NCBI GenBank assembly: GCA_025890175.1
Contig: JANPYM010000002.1
Span: 3,822,953-3,886,952 of the forward strand
Source: Ciborinia camelliae
Taxonomy: Eukaryota > Ascomycota > Leotiomycetes > Helotiales > Sclerotiniaceae
Length of the DNA: 64,000 bases
Reading direction: 5' to 3'
The translations under genes and the position numbers were made by a program. Of the stretch, positions 1 through 10,180 are shown piece after piece (position 1 is the first letter of the stretch; every line of letters starts with the position of its first letter). The notes under the pieces are model-generated. The model saw nothing but the letters and a program-made list of their open reading frames with translations. It ran no database searches and was not told the DNA's origin.

Positions 1-1318
1 CTCGACTGAGATCAATGCAAAAAAAGACATGAATTTCAACCAATCTCACATAACATCCTGGCCTGTGACCTTGACAAGGTAAGGCTGCAACCGCATTTAA
101 ATCCGGCTCGCAACGAGGAAGATTTCAGTGATCTAGTCAAATCAATAGAATTGTACAACAAAGGGCCACGTAACAATAGGTAGGCTTATATAAACAAGGC
201 GTTGGGAAATCCCCCCAGCAAATGGAACTCGGAAGAATGCCTAGTTGAACCAGGCGGCCGATCCATGGAGAGCCGACTAATTATAACCCACGAAACGCTA
301 GGAAGCATCTAACTTTCCTGGAATTTGTTCAAAACTTTTGGTTAACTGGTAAAAGATGACAAGGACATAAATTTCTGCAATGACTATTTGATCAAACCGA
401 GAAGACCACAGTTATTCATCCCAAATAAACCCTTCAACTCTGGTTAGTGTGCCCATCATATGAAAAGCCAAGACCCCCTCCATTTACCGTGACAGATTTG
501 GTGAAAATGCTGCCCAGTTCTCTTGATAAAATATGCTTTGTGGGTTCGTAAGATTTGCTGTTGTCAATGATGAAAGATGGCAAATAAGTGCTCAAGATTC
601 TGATATAGAGGAGAGCTAGAATATAGAGAAGCCCTAGATCTCCTCTCGTTCATATCTTGATTCTCAGAGTGCCATCTTTTCCTCACTTCACGACCTTGTC
701 TGTTCCTTAACCTGACCCCTGAATGTCATATCAAAAGATAGATTGGAAAATCGCCGAGTGCTGATTGCTGAAATCTAGTTCGAAACAATTGCAGAGATAG
801 GAAGGTTTAATCAAAATATCATGGCCGAATAGATCCATCACCCATCCCCAATGTTGACATGCACTCTGACAGTGAATGGGGAAAACGACCTGATGATTTT
901 GGTCATGGGGCCGCCAAGACCTCGGTTCAATGTTATTCCGAGCTGCCATGGTAGGTTGAGCTAGGACAATACGAGTGCTGATTTGGATTTGATGATATTC
1001 ATCTTCACTTGAAGCAAGACTGTTGGAGTCATTGGCTATAATTTTGATATATTATGTCTCTCCTGTGAAAACTCATGAAATACGGCTAATTCAAACAAAA
1101 GAAGCAGGCCTGTTCGACTACTAGTCTACAAAACGCTAATCATTGCTTGTAGCCTCGGACCCACAGGACTTCATTGCAACAACCTTATTAACTGCAGGTG
1201 TGGAAAGCAATAATAGCTTGGCTATCCATGTTTATTCAGATGTCGAGATATAATTTCTACCACTAAAAAGGCTCAATACAGCTTCAATAGCTCTAGCACC
1301 TCTTCGAATCCAATTACA
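1..1318. other. Intergenic region upstream of the GH125 gene
   Basis: I see no supportable gene here. A 72-codon ORF on the minus strand (731-949) begins with ATG but has no recognisable domain and no splice partner. The one structured item is the imperfect inverted repeat at 572-681, listed separately. The last 100 bases before the ATG at 1319 presumably hold the promoter and 5' leader of the mannosidase gene. Confidence 0.6.
572..681. repeat. Imperfect inverted repeat, about 47-nt arms
   Basis: The left arm begins GAAAGATGGCA and runs through CTCAAGATTCTGATATAGAGG to GAGAGCTAG. The right arm, read on the opposite strand, begins GAAAAGATGGCA and runs through AATCAAGATAT to GAGAGGAGATCTAG. 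The arms match with small gaps and enclose a short loop. This could be a small foldback element or a relic of one; no target-site duplication is obvious. Confidence 0.55.
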
Positions 1319-3049
1319 ATGGGTCACTTTCCTCTTCAGACCTGTCTCCTGTTGCTAGGAGCTTTGGGCTCAATAGCTCAATCACCATATCGAACGCAAG
1401 AACAAATAATCGATCCTCACAAGTACGCGAAAGCATGTCCAGATTACAAGAAATATTCTACTTTCAGTCACCATGAACCGTTGTCGGATGGCCCTATGGG
1501 TCTGCCATTTCAAAGACCTGTTAAGCAATGTCGAACATTCTCCTCTCCTTTGGTAGAGAAGGTTATCGATGACATGTCACTCAAGATGGTGAACAAGGAT
1601 CTGGCTAGACTATTCGAAAACGCTTTCCCAAATACCCTCGATACGACTGTAAGATGGCATGTTGATGGGACTACAAAACATACGGAATTGAAAAGGAATG
1701 TGCGGGACAGTCAGAAGTGGCAGGGAGCGCAGTCCTTCGTGGTTACTGGAGACATCAACGCGGAATGGCTTAGAGATTCTACGAACCAATTACTTCAATA
1801 TCAGCCTCTATCAAAGAAAGATCCCGCGATCTTCAAGTTAATATTGGGAGCTATCAATACACAAGCAGAATATGTTATACAATCCCCATATTGCAACGCA
1901 TTCCAACCTCCCCCACCCTCGAAGCTTGCAGCAACAGAAAACGGGCAAGATGACAGTGTCCGCCCCGCATTTGAACCATCTTTTGTCTTCGAATGCAAAT
2001 ACGAATTAGATTCCCTTGCTAATTTCCTGGCTTTGGGGAACTCCTTCTACAACCACACTAAATCGACCGAATTTGTTAACTCGCGGTGGTTAAGCGCGCT
2101 GGATACCGTTCTCATGGTCCTCCAACAACAATCTGAATCTACTTTTGATTCCAAGACTGGTCGCTTCCAACGCAATGCATACACCTTCAGCCGCCGAACC
2201 GAGCAGGGAACTGAAACTTTACCATTATCCGGTGTTGGCAATCCATTGAACTACGGAACGGGTCTGATACGAAGCGCATTTCGCCCTTCAGATGATACTA
2301 CAATATTAGGTTTCTATATCCCCGCCAACGCCATGATGTCAGTAGAACTGAAGCGTACCGCCGAAATCCTCAAATTAGTCAAACATTCAGATCTAGCTCA
2401 AACCCTCGAGAAGCGCGCACAAAGTATCAGAGATGGCATTATGAACCACGCCGTCGTACAACACAAAAAATGGGGCAAAGTATTTGCCTACGAAGTAGAT
2501 GGCTACGGTGGTCAAATCCTCATGGACGATGCCAACTCACCTAGTCTCCTCTCCCTCCCAACCCTAGGTTTTGTCAAGCAAGATGACGAAATCTACCAAA
2601 ATACTCGAAAGATGCTCTTATCCAAAGATGGAAATCCATATTATCTCGAAGGAAAGGACTTCAAAGGTATCGGAGGCCCACATATTGGCCCTCAATATGC
2701 ATGGCCTATGTCTTTATTAATGCAAGCCATGACTACGGATGATGATGTGGAGATTATGGAATGCTTGAAATTAGTGCTGAAAGCGAGCCCATTGGGTTTG
2801 ATTCACGAGAGTATTAATGTGAACCATATAAAGGACTATACGAGAAGTTGGTTTGCATGTATGTCCTTCCTTTTCATACTCTTTTCTGCCATTTCTCCTA
2901 CATCCCTAGGCATATCACATGGTACGGATAACTAACAAAATGAAAAAGGGGCAAATTCAGTCTTCGCGCAAACAATACTCGATCTCGCGAAACGCAAACC
3001 GCATCTTTTGTTTGGGGAAGGCGCTAGTCCTTATGATATTGAGACTTGA
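1319..3049 (+). CDS. Secreted GH125 exo-alpha-1,6-mannosidase (Mug157/DUF1237 family)
   Basis: Two exons, 1319-2858 and 2949-3049, give 546 residues, a normal length for the family. The intron starts GTATGT and its removal restores SWFAWANSVFAQTIL, a C-terminal family block; without splicing the frame ends at 2935. Residues 1-21 form a hydrophobic signal peptide, so the enzyme should enter the secretory pathway. The block NAEWLRDSTNQLLQYQP near residue 145 is typical of GH125. Family knowledge: inverting exo-alpha-1,6-mannosidases that trim mannose from N-glycans or mannans; the fission yeast relative is Mug157. The 3' end converges on POLD3. The function is assigned from family resemblance, and the natural substrate is not shown by the sequence. 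Confidence 0.9.
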
Positions 3050-3514
3050 GCTATCTAGATTTTTGAGCAAGTAGCTGGGAAGATGGGGTGTATTTCACCC
3101 CGTACGTATATTAGAATATTAAAGGTTAAATTATGATTGGAGTTTATGTTCATGGATGTATTTGTTTTGTTGGGCGACAACTCGCAATAGGCGGATTATG
3201 CCTCAGAGATATTTGGGATTTCAGGAGAAAGGGGGATTGGTATGTAGTAGAGTAAAATATGTCTACAAGAAGTGTGAGACCTAGTAGTAGAAGATGCAAT
3301 ACAAAATATCCACTACACCTCTTGATTGTGAATATGTTAATTGGATTTGTATTACATTTCCTTTCCTCTCATACCAATACATCGTCATTGGAGCGAAGCT
3401 ATCTGCTCTCAATTGTTAATATATATTACCCCTATAGAATGCTCAACCACTCTCAATTCGCTAGCAAATCTCATCAATAATGCACATACTACAGTCCCTC
3501 TCCCAAGAAATACA
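3050..3514. other. Convergent 3' intergenic spacer
   Basis: Spacer between the 3' ends of the GH125 gene (plus strand) and POLD3 (minus strand). It is AT-rich and presumably carries both 3' UTRs and polyadenylation signals. Short ORFs here have no recognisable content. Confidence 0.6.
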
Positions 3515-5204
3515 TTATTTCTTTCCAAAAAAGGACATGATGTTCCCCTGTCCCTTCTTCGGCGCATCCTTTTTTGATTTTGAAGAAGTTGAGATTGGAG
3601 CTTTTACTTTGGGCGCTGGAGGAGGTTCGTCTTCGGAAAAGGACTCCCAGGCTTGTTCTTGTTTTGTTACTAAGCGTTGGGGTTAGTTGAGACGGTGATG
3701 GAACATAAGAAGGGGGGAGGCGAGAGGGGAGGAGAGGGGAAGAGGGAAATAATATACCTAGATAACCATCTTCATCCTTCACGGTTCTCTTTTTCATAAC
3801 TCTTCTTCTACCTCTTCTTCGTCCATTACTAGTAGATACAATAGGTTCCTCTTCTTTGACTTCTTCTACTTCTTTCTCCTCTTCTGGTTCCTCGGCCGGT
3901 GTTTCAGGAGCCGGAGCAGGTGCAGCTTCTTCTTCTTCTTCTTCTTCTTCATCGTCTTCCATCATTTTTCTTAATCTTTCTTGTGTTGCCTTCCGGGACT
4001 GTCGTTCTTTATCTTTGGTTTCTTTGCTCACGGGCGCTGGCATCCATGTATCTTCATCGTCATCATCAGAAACATCTTTCATGGGGGTATCTTCCTTTAC
4101 GCTCGAATCTGCTTCCTCTGTTTTCGCTTTCTTAGGTTGAGTCTTTGCAAATGCTTTGAAAATGCTACTTGATTGGCGCTTAAGATTTGCGGGAGGGGCG
4201 GGTGTTGATTCTTTGCTTGAAGGTGCATTTGTAGACTCGGCCTTAGTAGATTCTGCTTGTGGTTTGGGCTTGGCCTTTTCTTTTCCCTTGCTGCCGAAGA
4301 AATCTTTGGCGTTGGAGGGTTGTGACTTAGGTTCGGGCTTTTTGGAAGATGTGGAGGAGGATTTGGGAGCTTCTTGGACTTCGTTTAGTTTGGATTTTGC
4401 GGCCGCAGGTCTGGTTGGAACGGATACTGATGCGGCATCCGCAATTGGTGGTGGCGCTTTACGTGTACGACGTTTGGCATTGGGATTGGTTATTATTCCG
4501 TATTTCTGGTAGGTTTCGAGGGGATCTTCGGATTTGGAGAGAGTTTGGATTTCTCGGGTTGAGTCTGAAAGGAGTTGGAGCTCCTGAGAGTGTGTTAGTA
4601 TTTGGGAGATTTTGAGCAAATGACTGTGTATTTATACCTTCAGTGGATTAGGCCCTAAACTGTAAATATGTATCGAGGAAATATGTTCATATTCTGACCG
4701 AATTTCTGCATGAAAGTGTTAGCTACTGGATCTATTCTTAAAAGGCGAGGTTCTTACTGTCCAAATCCTCCTCCCGCGTCAATGTTATGCTTAATATAGA
4801 GCCTTCACCAGGACCCTCCTCAGGTTCTGGCATTGAACTACCAACAAATGGACTGCTCTGCATGTAATCATCCTCGCCGTCCTTTGGGACTTCAATGGCT
4901 ACTGGAGCTTCTTTTCTCTTTGTCCCACCGATGAGGTATGTCGCATGGATTGTTCCGGGTTTCTTTGCATTTTGGACTCGATGGAACTCGAACAACATTC
5001 TGCCTAATTGTTAGAAGGTACTACAAAGCTCGGAAATGACATACTCTTTTGCTGCATTTACATGAACCTTCAGCACCCGACTAAGCAGTCGATAAGTTAC
5101 CTAGGAAACTTTTAGTAAAAGCAAAGTGAAAACTCAAACAATCAACTTACGACTTTATCCTCGGTCAATATACTCACTGCAAGATAACTTTTAAAATCTG
5201 CCAT
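3515..5204 (-). CDS. POLD3: DNA polymerase delta subunit 3 (Pol32/Cdc27/POLD3)
   Basis: Six exons on the minus strand: 5151-5204, 5045-5100, 4758-4999, 4638-4693, 3758-4583 and 3515-3669, giving 462 residues. Phases agree at every junction. The N-terminal exons read MADFKSYLAVSILTEDKV then VTYRLLSRVLKVHVNAAKE then MLFEFHRVQN, the conserved winged-helix part that binds the polymerase delta B-subunit. The middle is lysine/proline-rich and disordered with a long poly-Glu run. The extreme C-terminus is QGNIMSFFGKK, a clear PCNA-interacting PIP box (Q-x-x-I-x-x-F-F). Role known for the family: accessory subunit of replicative polymerase delta, also shared with polymerase zeta in translesion synthesis. 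It is divergent from RAD18 across 119 bp. The largest single-exon ORF (3489-4619) has the wrong C-terminus because it reads into the last intron. Confidence 0.92.
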
Positions 5205-5323
5205 TTTGTTCAATTTTGTGGTTTCCTCGAAAAGTTGCTGGAGCTGTTATCTAGATTTCTTTTGAGGTTATCCGGCAGACGCGTCGCGACTTCTTGCGAA
5301 CCACTTTACGCGAAATTCCCAGA
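5205..5323. promoter_or_regulatory. Divergent POLD3-RAD18 promoter with MCB-like elements
   Basis: Only 119 bp separate the two start codons. The interval holds ACGCGT at 5279-5284 (the MluI cell-cycle box recognised by MBF in yeasts), followed by GTCGCG, and TTTACGCGA at 5305-5313, running into CGCGAAA (E2F/SBF-like core). No clear TATA box is seen. The motifs are read directly; regulation by an MBF-like factor at G1/S is inference from yeast knowledge. Confidence 0.55.
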
Positions 5324-6881
5324 ATGTCGTCTCAATCAAGAAGAAAGAATGCGACAAGCAAGACACCCACTCCGAAAAAGTCCACCAAAACTCTTATCGA
5401 AGAAGCTATGAATATTAGAGGACCGAAGGATGATTCTTTCGATATATCAGACTCAACGGACTGGTTAGGAACGCCACTTGCTCAACTCGCAGATGTCGAT
5501 TCTTTATTACGATGTCAAGTCTGTAAGGACTTCTTTACTACGCCGATGATTACTTCTTGCTCGCACACCTTTTGCTCACTTTGCATACGGAGATGCTTAA
5601 ATAACGATTCAAAATGCCCCACTTGTAGATCGAACGACCAGGAAGTTAAACTGAAATCCAATGCGGCTATTGAGGATTTGGTGGAAGCTTTCAAAAGGGC
5701 CAGACCGGCAGCGTTACAACTTGCGAGGAAATCTGCAGTGGAACCTACATTCACATCTCCGAAGAGAAAGCGTGACGTCTCGGATTTGTACGGGCCGGAT
5801 GAGCAAGAAAATAAAAGGACGAGAGCTTCAACTCGACAAGCAACGAGACGACTCGAAAACACCGAGGCAGTAGAGGATGTAATAGTTATTGATGATGCAG
5901 GGGATGATGCAGATTTTGATCCTAGTAAGTTGCCAGGGAGCGCATTTGACTCCTGCTTGCGATTGCTAACTTCTCTCCGCAGACGATGGTCTTACTGGAT
6001 GTCCGGTGTGCCACCGACGGATGACGGTAAAAAGCGTTGAAGCTCATATTGAGAAATGCCTTAATGAATCGGAAACTACTCAACCTACAAATAAGCTGTC
6101 AAAACCTGGATTTCCATCTCCTAAACCAATTAAGCGACCAGATCGGTTACCTGTCGTCAACTTTAGTTTGATCAAAGACCAGGCACTGAAGAAAAAGCTT
6201 ATAGATCTAGGAATATCTGCTGCTGGAGGAAGGGAGATGATGAGGAAGAGATTGACAGAGTATACGACTATATGGAATGCCAATTGCGATGCAAAACACC
6301 CGAGAGGCACTGGGCAGTTGAAAAGGGATCTTGAATCCTGGGAGAGGACATTAGGTTCAAGAGCACCACAACCTAGTGCATTATCCGCTCATATCAAAGA
6401 CAAAGATTTTGATGGGTTATCTTGGAGCTCTGAGCACCGGAATAACTTCCGTGACTTGATAGCTCAAGCTCGTCAGAAGATGCCAAACAAGCCTCCCAAT
6501 GAGATGGAGAACAATGCAGCAACATCTACAATAGTTTCCGCGGCATCCAGTCAAAGTTTACAGGGCGTCTCGTTTAGTGAGGATACTGTCAAGAAACAGA
6601 TAAAGGCGCCGGTAGAAAGCCAGAGAGACAGGCCAAATGCTGAATATTCCTCGATACCACCAGTCCAGGCCCTACCAGAAATAACAGAATCCAGCTATCC
6701 ATCATCTCAAAAACGGTTCTTTGCCGAAAATGCAGATCAATCACCCGAAAGCTTTATGGAGGCACCTCCATCATCACAATATGAGAATTATTTGCCTATA
6801 ATGCAAATGCAGATGCAAGAGGCACAGGGTGAAATGGTCGATACAGATTTGAATACTAGAGGCCTGTCGCCGCAAAAATAG
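5324..6881 (+). CDS. RAD18: E3 ubiquitin ligase Rad18 (post-replication repair)
   Basis: Exons 5324-5924 and 5983-6881 encode 499 residues. The upstream frame is open to 5294, but 5324 is the first ATG. A C3HC4 RING lies at residues 64-101 (CQVC...CSHTFCSLC...CPTC). Splicing joins DP to NDGLTGCPVCHRRM, building a C2HC UBZ4-type zinc finger at about 199-227 (GCPVC...H..KC). A SAP-like helix pair follows at about 265-300 (KKKLIDLGISAAGGREMM). The C-terminus is low complexity. Family role: with the E2 Rad6 it mono-ubiquitinates PCNA at stalled forks and recruits translesion polymerases. It shares its promoter with POLD3, a polymerase delta/zeta subunit, which fits a joint role. Confidence 0.92.
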
Positions 6882-8416
6882 ATGAAAGTAATATATAATA
6901 TACCCTTCTCAATCTCGCAATTTCATTAATTTTCCCTTTCCAATGCGATCAAAAATGTCTGCAAGTTTTAAGATTGACATGGGTCATAGTCCCGACGAAT
7001 CCCAATGGAATTCCGATGGATGCGCGCTGAAGTCAAAGGTAAGGGAAGCTTACTTACATTTCTCAAGTTCTTTAGGTTTACGTTTAGTTTTGTGACTTTC
7101 TGAATAGGTATATACAAAGGTAGGATTACTAGGACTAGGTAGAGGTGCCGTGGATTTAAACCAGGTATCATATAATATCACATCATTCAGGGATCAGATC
7201 CGAAATTATTTCAATTACCACTCTACTGGTAGTATCTTTGGTGGTGAGAAAAGGATATTTATTGTTTGTCGTGTCTTTGGAATGGGGGGAACGAGAAAGG
7301 GGGGAGGAGCGAGATGAAGTTCAGGCCAGCCGACCAGACCATTACTCATGGTCACGGTTAGGCACCTAGGTATTTAGCAAGTATGCTCCGCATTCGTAGA
7401 GCTGAGTTGAGCGTTAATATTACCTACCTAGGTACCTATATTGCTTAGAAAGAGTGATGCGATGAGTGTGATGGAATATCTGGGTATCGAAGTTTTTTTT
7501 GGATTGAAATAAATTGAATGATTTAGAAACATGATGTGGGAGTTGGAGAAGATGCTAGGTAGGTATTGTTTCAAATCTGTACAGACAGATAGATATCCAA
7601 TACTGAGCCAACATGCTGGTTCGCAAAACGATAATAGGCCTATATGCAAATGGGAAGGGAGGCAATGAATGATAAGTACTTACCTACTACCCACTACCTT
7701 GGAATGAGCATGGTTCAAGCATTGGAAAGTAGGGAGGGGTTCACCGGGGATTTAATCCTCACCGGGGGCAAAAAACTGCTCACCGGGAGCTGTCGAATTA
7801 CGTTCACTGTTCATAAATATCAAAATTATATACTTTCTAGTTAGGTATTGTACAATCCCTAATCCTTGTAGAAAGTTCGAAAACTTAAATACCTAACTCT
7901 CAATAGAATGAGGTCATATTTCACAATCTCGAATGCTCAAGTTTAAGGTGGATGTTTCGAGCGATTCTTGTTTATCTCAGATAATGACTGCAAGTCGGTA
8001 ATTACTTATTTGAGCAAAATTAATGATAAATATCAGTTCACCGTCTCATTTTTAGGAGGGGTTGGTAGAACTGAAAAGTCTCTGGGGGATATTCTTGACA
8101 CTGTCGGCTTTCATAGTGGTAGCTAATTACTACCTACCTACGCTAGTGTTCAATACTGGAAGCTTGCTGTAGAACTTCGCAGATTTGTGCTGAAGATTGG
8201 GGCGAGTAATGCAATGGATGCGAGTAACTTACAGTAGTTGAATTATGAATGAATGCTCCAGTGATATGATGACATCATACCTAGGGCGAGTTTTCATTCG
8301 ATGACCAATTGTACACTCAAAACGAAACATATCGAGGTTGAAATTTGTATGGGAACTTTGGAAATAGCATTAGTGACACGTAGATCCAATCTACGAGAAA
8401 ATATGATACAAATCCC
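6882..8416. other. Convergent intergenic region, 1.5 kb
   Basis: Lies between the 3' ends of RAD18 and CHM7. It contains scattered CCTAGGTA/TAGG tracts (around 7367 and 7426) and three spaced copies of TCACCGGG at about 7741, 7759 and 7780. Short ORFs such as 7644-7844 look random. I see no gene. Confidence 0.6.
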
Positions 8417-9866
8417 TCAAGCGGGCTCCGCTATTGGCTCTGGTTCTAAAGAGATCCTTCGTAAACCTCGTGTGCTCTCATCAACATCTTCTTCCTTCTT
8501 AGCTTCTCTCGCCTTTCGCTCCACTTCCTCCAATTCATTCAATTTGCGCTTGGTATCTGCAGCTTCCTTCCTTTCTTTCTCCTCTTTGACTAAACGCGCT
8601 TTCTCCTCAATCTTTCTCTTCTCTTCCATCTCCATAGCTTCTAATTCATCATCCACTTCGGTCTCATCCACATTATCCTGTGCAGGCTCCGCAATAATAT
8701 CTCCGACCTCATCAACTTGTCCCATTTGCTCTCTAAGTTTATCAACCACGTCATCGACTCTCTCCACACCACCTACCTCCTTGTTAAGGCTTGATAGCAC
8801 CTTTGTACTAGACTCCATGATTCGGACAAGATCCACTTGATCTGCGGCTTGCTCTATCTTGGACAATACTTCTTCCAATTGTGATAGGGTAGCATGACGA
8901 TTCGCAAGGGTAGTTTCGGCGCTTTTCTTCGACCTCAGAGCTGCTAACGCAGATACACGGTTCTTTTTTGCAACGGCTTCTTTTGCTGCGCGGTCCATCA
9001 TCTCAACCTTTCCGGTGAACAACTTTGTTTGAATTTCGAGGTCTGTGATGAGGGACTTCAATGATGCTATCGACGTATCCTCTTGAGTTATAATTGGAGC
9101 CTTGGAGTCTGTCGGTGCTTTCAGCTTGATGGTTTCCCCATCGTAGGCTATCATCTTCTTTTCTCTTGTGAGAAATTTCAAGAAGGAATCCATGTCCGCA
9201 TCTGATAAAGTATGTCCTCCTAGCACACTGCCAAACTCCTCCTTGAACATCCTTTTCGAATATATCCTTCCAACTCTCCCAGTCTTTGCCACACTCTTGC
9301 TCGCAAAAACCTTTGCAGCTTCTTCCACATTCCCAATAATGACAAATTTACCTCCCGATAATTTACTACCTCCAAATGATATTCCAAATTGCTTTAATCC
9401 CCAACCTACTATATCCCAAGGTTTTATATTCCAAGACCTTGTATAGATACTGTCGCCAGCATTCATGAATTCCTCCAAGGGTACCAACTCCTTCTTCGCA
9501 ACAGATTCCTGTACAACCGCCCCCAAACATAAAGGTCTTCCCCATTCGTTGGCATCTAATGCGCGTAAAAGTTCGTCATCGGCTTTCAAAATAAGTAAAT
9601 CGGGACTCGATCCTTGAGATGGCATAACTCCAGCTCGCGCAGCATTCGCCAGTCCTTTCCGCCATGTTTCGATGATTGAGTGGTAACTATCTGGATTCAG
9701 GCTCTGTTGTTGACGAAAATCTGAGTACAAGGGGCCGAGGCGCGCTCTAGATGGCGGTGGTCAGTTTATTTATGCGGAGAGGATCGGGGGAATATTGCAG
9801 GAAATGAGGGGCTTACCGACGGAACTCGGGCTCATTGTTGAGGAGGTAGCTATATAGCTCACTCAT
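8417..9866 (-). CDS. CHM7: ESCRT-III-like protein, CHMP7/Chm7 type (Snf7 domain)
   Basis: Exon 1 is 9817-9866 (MSELYSYLLNNEPEFRR) and exon 2 is 8417-9746, giving 459 residues. Splicing at phase 2 restores RARLGPLYSDFRQQQ. Residues 1-220 form a winged-helix-like N-terminal half (GWGLKQFGISFGGSKLSGGKFVII). Residues about 230-370 form a Snf7-like helical region (KVEMMDRAAKEAVAKKNRVSALAALRSKK) followed by acidic and charged coiled-coil sequence. This two-part build matches CHMP7/Chm7 rather than a plain Snf7/Vps24 protein. Family role: nuclear-envelope surveillance and recruitment of ESCRT-III at the inner nuclear membrane or endosomes. It is divergent from FIG4 with 314 bp between. Confidence 0.82.
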
Positions 9867-10180
9867 GGTGGACTAAAAGTGCTTCTATTTTGCATGAAGC
9901 TGCGTTGATTGTTGGGGGTGTGAGATTGTTGCTGTGTTGAAATTGTTGCTGTGTTGAGATTGTTGCTGTGTGAGGTTATTGACTTCTTATCGCAAAAACA
10001 CCTTATCAGTGATGGCTGTGAGGTGACGAAATATATATCCTTGTTTGAAGTGAATATGCAACCTCGATTTGTAACTTTAACAACAAAGAAAAAGACCTGG
10101 AAACATCCCGAACTTTCGAAACTTAATACCTAATTTAGCTAAAATAATGAATCTACGGTGACACCGACTGCCAGGTCAAT
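9867..10180. promoter_or_regulatory. Divergent CHM7-FIG4 intergenic promoter region
   Basis: 314 bp between two outward-facing start codons. It includes a short imperfect tandem array around 9910-9970 (units of TTGTTGCTGTGTTGAGA). No classical TATA box or named factor site stands out. It must contain both promoters because no other gene fits. Confidence 0.45.

Noticed and set aside
731..949. 72-codon minus-strand ORF with ATG
   Set aside because: No domain, no splice partners and an ordinary length for chance; listed only within the intergenic entry.
3856..4615. Several plus-strand frames rich in Ser or Leu
   Set aside because: Antisense shadows of the acidic and lysine-rich middle of POLD3.
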